From CAZTQN01 sp964615765 (GTDB lineage Bacteria > Planctomycetota > Phycisphaerae > Phycisphaerales > UBA1924): DNA of 21,140 nucleotides. Position numbers and translations under genes: made by a program. The notes beneath the pieces are model-generated. The model had not been told where the DNA came from. It searched no databases and saw only the letters and a program-made list of their open reading frames with translations. The DNA lies in contig CAZTQN010000052.1 in assembly GCA_964615765.1 (NCBI GenBank), positions 1-21,140 on the forward strand, given 5' to 3'. This document shows positions 1 through 6,876 of the stretch, piece by piece (position 1 is the first letter of the stretch; each line of letters opens with the position of its first letter).

Positions 1-185
1 GGAGGAGTGGATACGAGAGATCGCCGATCTCCTCCGAAGGATCTTGCGGCAGAGGGTGGAGCGTGGGATGGGTTGGGAGGCCGAGGCGGGCGCGGGGGCG
101 CGGCGCGGGAGGCCGATGTATTTTAGGCGCGGGGCGAGTTGCGGGAGCGGTTTGGGCGGGCGGAGAGCGGCGGTGTGTGCGCGGG
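1..185. other. Left-edge sequence without an assignable gene
   Basis: I cannot assign a gene here. The first bases hold a perfect hairpin GAGATC-GCC-GATCTC (17-31), overlapping a second possible pairing of GGAGGAG (1-7) with CTCCTCC (29-35). One plus frame starting at base 2 reads an amphipathic-looking stretch (WIREIADLLRRILRQR) and could be the end of a gene cut by the window edge. That frame stays open past 370, into the protease gene, so no believable stop marks its end. The remainder is G-rich with no convincing coding pattern. Confidence 0.3.
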
Positions 186-215
186 TAGACATCCGGTGCT
201 CGTACCGGGTATGCT
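186..215 (+). promoter_or_regulatory. Sigma70-like promoter of the protease gene
   Basis: TAGACA (186-191) matches 5 of 6 bases of the -35 consensus. An 18-base spacer leads to TATGCT (210-215), which matches 4 of 6 of the -10. Transcription would begin near 222, giving a leader of about 34 bases that carries the AGGAG ribosome site at 245-249. The elements are seen; promoter activity is inferred. Confidence 0.5.
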
Positions 216-255
216 GTGAATACGAGGGGGTGAGCGGTGTGTGCAGGAGCTTACA

Positions 256-1659
256 ATGGTTAGCAATCGCGCGCGTCTTCGAAAACAAGCCAAGAAGCAA
301 CGAACGAAGATCCGTGCGACACTCTCCCAGACAACCAGGGATCAGGTTGAAACCTGGGAGCGATTGCAGTTGATGCTGGCAGAACTTATCCGCCGACATG
401 CGGCAAAGGGTCTTTACAGGGGTCGGCTTGAGCGAACACCGCGACGCCCATCGATTTCCGGTCGCTCTACATCACGCCGGCCGTCAAACGGCGGATTCAC
501 GCCCCGCGACCTCGTTGTCCCAACCCGCGTTGCGCGGGGCGGTCCATCTTCGTCGGAGTTTCTACGAGGATTAGTGGCGAGTCGGGTGCTGCGTGAGAGC
601 GAGGCGGCGCAGCTTCAGATGTTCGGCGTACGGAGTCTTCCATCTGCTTTGTCCGCTGTCCAGGCCTTTCCTGCGTTTTTTAACGGCCTCGATCTGCCCG
701 CGCTGCAATCTCGTCTCGCCAGGGCATCACCTGCCTCGCTGGCGGCGTTCGGGCGTGCGAAAAAGCGAATCGCGGAGGCTGGCGAACAACTCCGTTGCGG
801 CGTGCGCCCTGGGCGGCCTGAAGATGGGGACGCTATTCGAGCAACAGTCGCACCGATTTCCACGCCGGCAGAGAGTTCAGAGAGTCCACTTGTTCATGGG
901 CCGCGGATTCCTGGGCCATCAGTAGCATGGCCGGTAAAGAGCCAGGGCGCTCGCGGAACCTGTGTGGCTTTCGCATCGGTCGCGTGTATGGAGACTCCGG
1001 CGGGACCGCGGTTGTCCGAGCAGTTCTTGTACTTCGCGATCAAGACTCATAGCCAGGATCCTTGGCCTGCGGAAGACGGAACTCGTTTGAAGTACATGCA
1101 GCAAGCCCTCGGCAATCACGGTGTTTGCGAAGAGGGTGAGTGGAGATACGAGCCCGAGCATGTTCCGGGCAGCGTGTCGCAAGCGAATCATCCCCCACCG
1201 GGCCCACAGCCGACTCAAGCGGCGCGGCATCAAGCGAGCCGTCGTTGTAATCGAGGCTCGCCAGTGCTAGAGATCGAGCGAGCACAGATGCTCTACGACC
1301 GCCTGCGCACGGCGCAGTACGTTGCAGCAGAGTTCGCTGTGTTCCAGCTCGCTGGCTCACCCGTAACAAATTGGTCAAGTCCTGAGGCGGACGCCACCGG
1401 GGTCATTTCAGAAGTACCCCCGACGGCTTCGGGGACTAGCTGGGAAGTCGTGGGCGGTCATGCGGTGTGCGTCGTCGGCTACGAGCCAGATGCCTACGCG
1501 CCCGGTGGTGGTTGGTTTTTGTTCAGAAACTCTTGGTCAGGCGCGTGGGCGGCAGATTTCTCGGATCCGGCGTCCGGTCGAGTGTCAACACAGGCTGGGT
1601 TCGGGCAAATTTCGGCACAACAGGTTGAGCGCTTCGGGTGGACGATGTGGCACGCGTAG
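256..1659 (+). CDS. Papain-like (C1 family) cysteine protease, cytoplasmic-looking
   Basis: This 467-residue protein has a C-terminal papain-fold protease domain. The catalytic Cys236 lies in K-S-Q-G-A-R-G-T-C-V-A-F-A, where the Gln would form the oxyanion hole. His402 lies in V-G-G-H-A-V-C-V-V-G-Y and Asn425 in F-R-N-S-W-S. Residues 1-45 are strongly basic and helical, and residues 46-225 match nothing I recognise. There is no signal peptide or TM segment, unlike secreted C1A enzymes, so it probably acts in the cytoplasm. I chose ATG 256 over the in-frame GTG at 241 because AGGAG (245-249) sits 6 bases before it. Codon use is less GC-biased than its neighbours (38/60 G+C at 1261-1320 against 49/60 at 7081-7140), which suggests acquisition. 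The region around residues 300-345 fits papain folds poorly and may be a diverged insertion. The substrate is unknown. Confidence 0.8.
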   Translation: MVSNRARLRKQAKKQRTKIRATLSQTTRDQVETWERLQLMLAELIRRHAAKGLYRGRLERTPRRPSISGRSTSRRPSNGGFTPRDLVVPTRVARGGPSSSEFLRGLVASRVLRESEAAQLQMFGVRSLPSALSAVQAFPAFFNGLDLPALQSRLARASPASLAAFGRAKKRIAEAGEQLRCGVRPGRPEDGDAIRATVAPISTPAESSESPLVHGPRIPGPSVAWPVKSQGARGTCVAFASVACMETPAGPRLSEQFLYFAIKTHSQDPWPAEDGTRLKYMQQALGNHGVCEEGEWRYEPEHVPGSVSQANHPPPGPQPTQAARHQASRRCNRGSPVLEIERAQMLYDRLRTAQYVAAEFAVFQLAGSPVTNWSSPEADATGVISEVPPTASGTSWEVVGGHAVCVVGYEPDAYAPGGGWFLFRNSWSGAWAADFSDPASGRVSTQAGFGQISAQQVERFGWTMWHA

Positions 1660-1668
1660 CGTTTTTTT
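1652..1668 (+). terminator. Weak terminator-like hairpin and T-tract
   Basis: ACGC (1652-1655) can pair with GCGT (1659-1662) around the stop codon and runs into seven T residues (1662-1668). A 4-bp stem is short for an intrinsic terminator, so this is only a suggestion. If real, it separates the protease from the next gene. Confidence 0.22.
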
Positions 1669-1730
1669 ACCCGGACCGCAGATGGGGCCCGATAACCCAG
1701 CAGGAGAAACTCGGACCACACACGCGAACA

Positions 1731-1768
1731 TTTTGCCACGGAGGGCGTACCAATTTTTGGCAAAAATT
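1731..1768. promoter_or_regulatory. AT-rich inverted repeats, possible operator
   Basis: In an otherwise G-rich spacer, AATTTTT (1752-1758), GGC and AAAAATT (1762-1768) form a perfect inverted repeat. In addition TTTTGCCA (1731-1738) is the exact reverse complement of TGGCAAAA (1758-1765). These nested elements lie 45-82 bases before the small gene at 1813. They resemble an operator or a regulator half-site pair. I saw no clear -35/-10 pair with them. Confidence 0.4.
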
Positions 1769-1812
1769 TAACAAATGGCACACTTGTCTCGGGGGGTAGG
1801 CCGGGGGCCGTG

Positions 1813-2160
1813 ATGGTGAAGTCCCTTGTTCTCGAAATCGATGACCGCCTTGAACTCGGCCCGGACTGCTTTGGCGTGCAGTTCATCGACGAGCGTTTAG
1901 TTCTTCCAGGCGTCTTCGCTGAACTGCGTGAACGTTACAAGTTCCGCACTGCTTTGCAGTTTGTTTCAACGCTACAGCTCGCTCTGCCCGACGTCGCGGT
2001 ACTCCTCCAGTGGTCGGAGGCCGACGTGCAACACTCCTTCAAGCAACTGCTCAAGGAGCTCCAGGCACGAAGCCCGCGTACTCCTCCTTGGGGCCAAAGG
2101 CCAGAGGGCCTGCGAACCCCGCTCGGTGTGATGCCTCCAGCGGAACGAAGCCGGCCGTAG
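1813..2160 (+). CDS. Small protein of unknown function
   Basis: I do not recognise this 115-residue protein. Residues 1-85 look like a compact folded domain with regular hydrophobic spacing (V-L-E-I-D-D-R-L-E-L, then F-I-D-E-R-L-V-L-P-G-V-F), alternating acidic and hydrophobic residues, and a C-terminal helix F-K-Q-L-L-K-E-L-Q. The last 30 residues are Arg/Pro-rich and low-complexity and look unlike the rest, so the end may have been replaced or extended. No TM or signal peptide is seen. The start could be GTG 1810 or ATG 1813; neither has a strong ribosome site (only TAGG at 1797-1800). It follows the protease by about 150 bases on the same strand with similarly relaxed codon use, so the two may function together. 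It converges on lepB. Confidence 0.5.
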   Translation: MVKSLVLEIDDRLELGPDCFGVQFIDERLVLPGVFAELRERYKFRTALQFVSTLQLALPDVAVLLQWSEADVQHSFKQLLKELQARSPRTPPWGQRPEGLRTPLGVMPPAERSRP

Positions 2161-2209
2161 TTCGAAGCGGCTTTGGCGGGACCTGGACGCGTTGGTACTT
2201 GGGGCTCTG

Positions 2210-3973
2210 TCACCAGATGAAGCGCATGCGGCCGAAGTCGGGGACGGGGATGGGGCGGGCGGAGTAGCGGAGGCTGGGCCAGTAGACGAAGAAGGCGCGG
2301 CCGAGCATGAGTTCGCGGGGGACGACGCCGGCGCGGATGGGCGTGGTGGGGGTTGGACGGAACTCGTAGTCGACCCATTCGTCGACGTCGGACCAGAGGC
2401 GGCCGTCGAGGGAGGCGGGGGAGTTGTCGCCGCAGCAGAAGAACTCGTCGGGGCCGAGGGCGAGGGGGTTGGCGGGGCTGGTGGCGTGGGCGACCTGGCC
2501 GCCGCCGGGGAGTGTGCCGGGCTGGTAGTAGAGGTCGCGGTCGAGCGCGACGCGGTGGAGGGTGATGCTGGGGCCGGAGAAGGCCAAGCGCACGTCGGGG
2601 CGGGTGTAGAGGCGGGATTGCTGGAGGATGTTGGCGGGCTCGGCGGGCTGCTGGGCCATGAGGCTCGCGAGCGAAGCGCCCGTCGAGAAGAGGATGCGCT
2701 GGTCGGGGGACCAGTCGTAGTCGGCGTGGGCGATGCGGACGCCGTCGAGCCAGATGGAGAAGGACTGGTCGGCGTGCCAGAACTCGATGTTGGTCGGGCG
2801 GTTCGGCGGGAGGGGCGTGATGGGGGCGGAGGCGAGTTGGACCCAGTCGCCCTTGACGCCGACGGCGCCGACGATGGGGCGCCAGCGGATGGTGGCGGCG
2901 GTGGCGGAGAGGGCGAGCTCGGCGTCGTGGCCGCGGATGGAGAGTTTGAGCGTGATCTCGGCGTCGGGTGATTCGGCGGCGGGCGTCGCGGCGAGGCGGA
3001 CGCGGAGATCCGAGACGGGGAAGCGGGCGAACATGCGCGAGAGGACGCGCGGTGGGCGGGCGTCAGCCGCGGGGTGCTCGTTGTAGAAGTAGTAGTCGTC
3101 GATTGACCACGTCTCGTTGCGGGGTGCGAGCGGCGCGCCGGGGTTGGCGATGCGGGTCTTGGTCTGATCGAAGATGAGTTCGGCGGGGGCGTCCTGCGGG
3201 CCCCCCCCGCCCCCGCCACCGCCCGTGAAGGTGTAGGAGCGCGGCGTGAGCGTGAAGCGGGACTGGGCGGCGGGCGCGGGCGTCCACGGGGTGCGCGTCG
3301 GGTCGGACTTGAGCGGGGCGTCGGCGGAGTCGAAGACGGTTTGCCAGACGGTGCGCTGCTGCAGCGCGGGCTTGCGGGCGATGGTCCAGCCGGGCTCGGC
3401 CCAGGTGCCGGGGCCGGCGGGGGAAGGGGGCGAGCCGGCGGAGGGGACGGGGCGGGTGAAGAGGTCGCCGTCGACGAGGGCGATTTCTTCGTTGGGCAAG
3501 CCGAGGAGGCGCTTGATGTAGTTCTGCGCGGGGTCGGTGGGGTTCTTGAAGACGACGACATCGAAGCGCTGGGGCGGGAAGAAGGAGTAGAGGTATTTGA
3601 GGACGAGGATGCGGTCGCCGGAGTAGAGCGGGGCGGAGCGGACGGCGATGGGGTCGCCGGAGGCGGGGTCGTAGACGGTGACGCCGAGGGGCTGGCCGCC
3701 TTGCGGGGCGAGGGAGCGGCCGGTCTGCGGGTTGGCGTATTCGCCGGAGATCTGCGAGGTGGCGTCCCACGGGCCGACGGGGAAGGTGGTGCCGGAACGC
3801 TCGGCGTGGAACTTCATGTGCTGGCCCATGAGCGTGGGTGCCATGGAGCCGGTGGGGATGACGAAGGCCTCGATGACAAAGCCGCGGAAGACGAAGGCGA
3901 TCGTGAATGCGATCACGATGGAGATGAGCGTGTCTTTGATCGTTTCCGGGGGAGGTTGGGGGGGAGTGGGCAT
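2210..3973 (-). CDS. lepB: Signal peptidase I with a large inserted domain
   Basis: Membrane-bound serine/lysine protease that removes signal peptides from exported proteins. An N-terminal TM helix (about residues 14-34) leads into P-T-G-S-M-A-P-T-L with nucleophile Ser43. The general-base Lys154 is in N-Y-I-K-R-L-L-G-L-P-N-E-E, preceded by the S-G-D-R-I-L-V-L-K box (118-126). The last conserved box, G-D-N-S, is at 515-518. At 587 residues it is much longer than typical enzymes (about 180-325), because some 340 residues separate the Lys box from the GDN box. This insertion contains a Gly8 run and a beta-rich part (I-E-F-W-H-A-D-Q-S-F-S-I-W-L-D-G-V-R-I) that resembles a LamG/concanavalin-type fold. 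It lies 78 bases after ricT, probably in the same transcript. No ribosome site is obvious before the ATG. Confidence 0.88.
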   Translation of the reverse strand: MPTPPQPPPETIKDTLISIVIAFTIAFVFRGFVIEAFVIPTGSMAPTLMGQHMKFHAERSGTTFPVGPWDATSQISGEYANPQTGRSLAPQGGQPLGVTVYDPASGDPIAVRSAPLYSGDRILVLKYLYSFFPPQRFDVVVFKNPTDPAQNYIKRLLGLPNEEIALVDGDLFTRPVPSAGSPPSPAGPGTWAEPGWTIARKPALQQRTVWQTVFDSADAPLKSDPTRTPWTPAPAAQSRFTLTPRSYTFTGGGGGGGGPQDAPAELIFDQTKTRIANPGAPLAPRNETWSIDDYYFYNEHPAADARPPRVLSRMFARFPVSDLRVRLAATPAAESPDAEITLKLSIRGHDAELALSATAATIRWRPIVGAVGVKGDWVQLASAPITPLPPNRPTNIEFWHADQSFSIWLDGVRIAHADYDWSPDQRILFSTGASLASLMAQQPAEPANILQQSRLYTRPDVRLAFSGPSITLHRVALDRDLYYQPGTLPGGGQVAHATSPANPLALGPDEFFCCGDNSPASLDGRLWSDVDEWVDYEFRPTPTTPIRAGVVPRELMLGRAFFVYWPSLRYSARPIPVPDFGRMRFIW

Positions 3974-4010
3974 TGGAGAAATGAGCAGAGGGGGCAGATG
4001 GGGCAGATAA

Positions 4011-4043
4011 GACGGGATTCGGGAAGCGGGAAGCGGGAAGCGG
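4011..4043 (+). repeat. GGGAAGC 7-mer repeat, copy 1
   Basis: The ricT-lepB spacer holds GACGGGATTC followed by three perfect GGGAAGC units (4021-4041). The whole 33-base block recurs identically at 12145-12177, and a diverged inverted piece lies near 14936-14956. On the mRNA strand of the flanking genes it is C-rich. Its role is unknown. Confidence 0.75.
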
Positions 4044-4051
4044 CGGGAGGA

Positions 4052-5611
4052 TCAGGTTGTGGGAGAGTCTTGTGGGCCCGAGGGACCTGGGGGGCCCGGG
4101 GGGGTTGCGGGGCCGTTGGGGGGTGTGGTGTTGTCGGGGCCGGGGCGGCGTTTGCGGCGTCGGCGGCGGCGCTGGGCGTCGGGGGAGTTGGGGTCGAAGG
4201 GGCCGTCGGGCGGGGTGTCGTTCGACGGGCGCGGGCCCGGGCCGTCGAGGTGGGCCATCAGGTCGTCGAGCGAGTCTTCGGATCCCTGGGACGGCGGGCG
4301 CGCAGCAGGCGGGCGCGGCGCGGGTGGGCGCTGCGACGGCGGCGGGCCTTGGGTGTTTGGACCCTGGCTTTGTTGACCCTGGTTTTGTTGACCCTGGCTT
4401 TGAGAACTTTGGTTCTGTGGGCCCGTGCCGCCTTGGTTTGGCGGGCGCTGCGACTGCGGCGGGCGCTGGGATTGCTGCTGGCGCGGGGGCGGTGCGCCGT
4501 CGGCGGATTGCGTGGGCTGGCCGTCGGCGGGTTGGGGGCGCGGGCGCTGATCGCGCGGGCCGTCGCGTGAGCCGTCGCGTGGGCCGCGGTCGCGGCTTTG
4601 CGGGCGGGGGCCGGGCTGCGCGGATGGCGGGGGCGTGGGCGGGGTGGCGAGCGCGGGCGGCGGCGTGCCGGGGGGGAGGATCTGCTTGAGGTCTTCGACG
4701 GGGACGGCGATGTCTTCGTTGGTGGCGTCGAGGCGGACGAGGACGAGCTGGGTGAGGATCTGGCCGTCGATGACGACACCCCAGCCGGAGTGGGTTTCGA
4801 CGACGGACTTTTTCTTGGGCAGGCGGGCGCGGAGGTCGTCGTAGGTTTGTTCTTCGTAGCGGAGGCAGCACATGAGGCGGCCGCAGCGTCCGGAGATTTT
4901 GAGGGGGTCGAGGGTCGCCTTCTGGATTTTGGCGGCCTTCATGGAGACGGGTTTGAGGACTTTGAGGAACTGCTTGCAGCAGCAGTGCTGGCCGCAGCGT
5001 TCGTAGTCGGCGATGAGGCGGGCCTCGTCGCGGGCGCCGACCTGGTGCATCTCGATGCGGGTCTGGAGTTCGAGGGCGAGTTCGTGGACGAGCTCGCGGA
5101 AGTCGATGCGATCTTCGGAGTAGAAGTGGAAGGTGAGGCGTTCCCCGCCGAGGATCGGCTCGGCGTCGGAGATTTTGATGGGGACGCGGAGGCGTTCGGT
5201 GACGGCGCGGGCGCGGCGGACGAGATCGGGGCGTTGCTGATCGAGGGCGGCCTGCTGGGCGAGATCTTCGGGGGTGGCGATGCGGAGGACGCGGCCCTGG
5301 GTGAAGAAGGGGTAGTCCTTCCCGCCGGAGTTCTCGAAGTACTCGAGCATGTCCTTGCGCGAGATGCTCTTGGAGCAGCCGGCGTTGGGGCAGGTGGAGG
5401 TGAGCATCTCGGCGAGTTCGGTGCCGCGGTGGGTGCGGACGACGAACTTGGTCCCGCAGCCGGGCTTGGCGTCGCCGGCGTACGGGAACTCGCCGATCAT
5501 CTTCATGAGCCCGAAGCGGACGACGACGGAGGTCGGCGGCTTGAGGGCGGCGTAGATCTTGCGGTCCTCCTCGAGGTCGAGTTCGAACTGTGGGAGGGGG
5601 ACGATGGGCAT
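4052..5611 (-). CDS. ricT: RicT/YaaT-family PSP1 protein with disordered tail
   Basis: The first 325 residues match the PSP1 family, whose Bacillus member RicT (YaaT) joins a 4Fe-4S complex that stimulates RNase Y-dependent mRNA processing. The Cys-rich signature is clear: C206-G-Q-H-C210-C211-C212, then I-S-G-R-C243-G-R-L-M-C248-C249-L-R-Y-E. Additional Cys pairs occur near residues 52 and 74-79. From about residue 330 to 519 the protein is a Pro/Gln/Ser/Arg-rich disordered tail. It contains S-R-D-R-G-P-R-D repeats, a Q-G-Q-Q-type repeat, an acidic helix (E-D-S-L-D-D-L-M-A-H-L-D) and a basic R6-K-R-R patch. Such a tail is not part of the known family core and could bind RNA or partners. It follows the two paralogous membrane proteins by 69 bases. 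No ribosome site is clear; TACCCC lies 9 bases before the ATG. Confidence 0.85.
   Translation of the reverse strand: MPIVPLPQFELDLEEDRKIYAALKPPTSVVVRFGLMKMIGEFPYAGDAKPGCGTKFVVRTHRGTELAEMLTSTCPNAGCSKSISRKDMLEYFENSGGKDYPFFTQGRVLRIATPEDLAQQAALDQQRPDLVRRARAVTERLRVPIKISDAEPILGGERLTFHFYSEDRIDFRELVHELALELQTRIEMHQVGARDEARLIADYERCGQHCCCKQFLKVLKPVSMKAAKIQKATLDPLKISGRCGRLMCCLRYEEQTYDDLRARLPKKKSVVETHSGWGVVIDGQILTQLVLVRLDATNEDIAVPVEDLKQILPPGTPPPALATPPTPPPSAQPGPRPQSRDRGPRDGSRDGPRDQRPRPQPADGQPTQSADGAPPPRQQQSQRPPQSQRPPNQGGTGPQNQSSQSQGQQNQGQQSQGPNTQGPPPSQRPPAPRPPAARPPSQGSEDSLDDLMAHLDGPGPRPSNDTPPDGPFDPNSPDAQRRRRRRKRRPGPDNTTPPNGPATPPGPPGPSGPQDSPTT
4360..4402 (+). repeat. 15-base tandem repeat inside ricT tail
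   Basis: GACCCTGG[CT]TTTG occurs three times (4360-4372, 4375-4387, 4390-4402) with a 15-base period. On the coding (minus) strand it specifies a five-residue Gln/Gly/Asn/Ser unit. The third-unit match suggests expansion by slippage or unequal exchange within the disordered tail. Confidence 0.7.
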
Positions 5612-5680
5612 TGTGGGAAGGGGGTAGAGGTCAGAGGTCAGGGGCGAGGAACAGGAGGGGGAGGGGGGGCAGGGAGAGAG
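5612..5680 (+). repeat. Purine-rich spacer with CAGGGGCGAGG element
   Basis: The 69-base gap is almost pure purine on the plus strand, with doubled AGGTCAG units and then CAGGGGCGAGG (5639-5649). The same 11-mer recurs at 8580-8590, and inverted at 20042-20052. There is no evident terminator, so the flanking minus-strand genes may be co-transcribed. Confidence 0.5.
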
Positions 5681-6055
5681 TCAGGGGGCTCGGCCAGCGC
5701 CGAGGCGGCGGGTGACGGCGAAGATGTCGGCCAGGCGCTGGTTGTCGAGCAGCACGAGGAAGCGCTGCTGGTCGACGGAGTACACGAACAGACGTTCGGC
5801 GCGGCTGTCTAGGACAGCGACGAGGTCTTCGTTGTTGGCGGCGTTGAAGGTCAGCAGCGTGAACTCGCCGGCTTGGACGGCGGAGTCGGACGCGAGCGTG
5901 AGCGGGAAGGGGATGGCGTGAGCCTGCGGGGCGTCGGCGCCGGTGCGGAGGGCGAGGACGGCGACGAGCACGAGCAGCACGCCCGCCGAGAACGCGAGCG
6001 CGGTGTTGATGGACAGACGCCGCGGTGTGTGCGGGGGGGCGTGCGCGGGGGACAT
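5681..6055 (-). CDS. Small single-pass membrane protein, paralogue B
   Basis: This 124-residue protein has a Pro/His-rich cytoplasmic start, a TM helix around residues 17-36 and an exported domain of about 85 residues. I do not recognise the family. It appears distantly paralogous to the gene just upstream: G-E-F-T-L-L-T here aligns with G-Q-Y-T-M-L-S there. Likewise V-A-V-L-D-S aligns with V-Y-I-L-D-T, then D..RF and an [LI]AD near the end. The V-L-D-S-x(4)-L-F-V-Y-S-V-D pattern resembles one beta-propeller blade. Its ATG overlaps the previous stop (TGATG), so translation is probably coupled. It precedes ricT and lepB. Confidence 0.72.
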   Translation of the reverse strand: MSPAHAPPHTPRRLSINTALAFSAGVLLVLVAVLALRTGADAPQAHAIPFPLTLASDSAVQAGEFTLLTFNAANNEDLVAVLDSRAERLFVYSVDQQRFLVLLDNQRLADIFAVTRRLGAGRAP

Positions 6056-6411
6056 CAGCGGGCCCCCCGGAAGAACCGGGCGTCGTCGGCGATGTTGCGG
6101 TAGCCGATGGGCTCGAAGCGCTTGTTGGTGCGGTCCCAGCGGAGCGCGACGAGTTCCTGGTTGGAGGTGTCGAGGATGTAGACGGCGCTGGAGGTGCCGC
6201 CTTTGTACTGGCCCGAGAGCATGGTGTACTGCCCGCGCGGGCGGGCGGCGGCGGGGCCGGCACGGTCGTCGGCGGGCTGGGCGTGGCCCGGACGCGGCGC
6301 GATGAGCAGCAGCGCGGCGAGCGCAACGACCAGCGCGGCGTTCACGGCGACCAGACGCGGATCAGCACGGACGCGGGCGGGCGCGGGGGATGGCTCGGGG
6401 ACGCTGGTCAT
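6055..6411 (-). CDS. Small single-pass membrane protein, paralogue A
   Basis: This 118-residue protein has a TM helix or uncleaved signal at about residues 20-38, ending near G-H-A-Q. An exported domain follows with Y-T-M-L-S-G-Q-Y-K, S-A-V-Y-I-L-D-T-S-N-Q-E-L-V-A-L-R-W-D and R-F-E-P-I-G. The last part looks like a single propeller-type strand unit; the family is not recognised. ATG 6411 was chosen because everything upstream in the frame is an antisense shadow. The gene starts 23 bases after the previous stop and overlaps the next start by one base. It is probably one transcript with its neighbours, and its product may pair with paralogue B. No ribosome site is evident. Confidence 0.7.
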   Translation of the reverse strand: MTSVPEPSPAPARVRADPRLVAVNAALVVALAALLLIAPRPGHAQPADDRAGPAAARPRGQYTMLSGQYKGGTSSAVYILDTSNQELVALRWDRTNKRFEPIGYRNIADDARFFRGAR

Positions 6412-6434
6412 AGATGGATCGGTGGGAGGGACGG

Positions 6435-6701
6435 TTAGTCCTGGTGGCCGCGTTTGGAGGGGATGAAGTTGATCGCGATGATGCCGAGGCCCAGGACGGC
6501 GACGAGCAGGATGGTGATGACGCTGGTCTCGCCGGTGCGGGCGGTGGTGGCGATCGGGGCCTGCGGGGGCTCGTTGCGCGGGCGGTTTTGCTGAGCGAGC
6601 GCCGGGGCGGCGAGCGTGGACAGGGCCAGCAGCGCAAGGGGCGCGACGGCTTTGGCAAGACGCGGGCGGCGGGCGGTGCGCGCAGGAGTAGACATGGTCA
6701 T
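6435..6701 (-). CDS. Small exported protein with C-terminal TM anchor
   Basis: This 88-residue protein has a Sec-type signal peptide: a basic R-R-P-R-L-A-K start, a hydrophobic core, and cleavage expected after A-P-A-L-A. A short polar stretch is followed by a TM helix (V-I-T-I-L-L-V-A-V-L-G-L-G-I-I-A-I) and the tail P-S-K-R-G-H-Q-D. After processing, about 50 residues would remain, mostly as a membrane helix. The family is unknown. ATG 6701 is preferred to ATG 6695 because TACCCT sits 5 bases before it, which fits a leaderless mRNA. It is the first gene of the run leading to ricT and lepB. Confidence 0.68.
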   Translation of the reverse strand: MTMSTPARTARRPRLAKAVAPLALLALSTLAAPALAQQNRPRNEPPQAPIATTARTGETSVITILLVAVLGLGIIAINFIPSKRGHQD

Positions 6702-6706
6702 GAGCG

Positions 6707-6712
6707 AGGGTA
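6707..6712 (-). promoter_or_regulatory. TACCCT -10-like element, leaderless start
   Basis: On the minus strand TACCCT fits TAnnnT and ends 5 bases before ATG 6701, so transcription would begin at or next to the start codon. The identical hexamer at the same 5-base distance precedes the EVE gene, and the ABC ATPase gene has it at 8 bases. No -35 match is evident. Confidence 0.4.
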
Positions 6713-6720
6713 TTCGGGCC

Positions 6721-6757
6721 GGGGGCGTGGGGGCGGGTGGGGGGCGGGTGGGGGCGG
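6721..6757 (+). other. G-run cluster able to form a quadruplex
   Basis: The plus strand has more than four runs of three or more G separated by one to three bases, within the 261-base divergent spacer. This satisfies the usual G-quadruplex pattern. It lies just upstream of the minus-strand start signal, as template or non-template depending on the gene. A regulatory role is inferred only. Confidence 0.45.
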
Positions 6758-6870
6758 AGCGGGAGTTCGTTTTGGTGCGGTCGGGGGGCGTGCGGGGTGT
6801 GGCGCGGCGATGGTGCGCGGACGGGTATGGATGATGCCGGCGCGTGGTGTGGGAATGCGCGGCGTGCCGA

Positions 6871-6876
6871 TAGACT
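6871..6876 (+). promoter_or_regulatory. Possible -10 of the SpoIID-type gene
   Basis: TAGACT fits TAnnnT and lies 86 bases before ATG 6963 in the divergent spacer. No good -35 sits at the proper distance. It is the best of few candidates here. Confidence 0.22.

Noticed and set aside
44..373. Plus-strand frame overlapping the protease start
   Set aside because: It has mixed low-complexity composition and overlaps a better supported gene by more than 100 bases; only its first residues look protein-like.
2192..5812. Long Gly/Asp/Glu-rich plus-strand frames across lepB and ricT
   Set aside because: They are antisense to genes with clear catalytic motifs and have no recognisable domain of their own.
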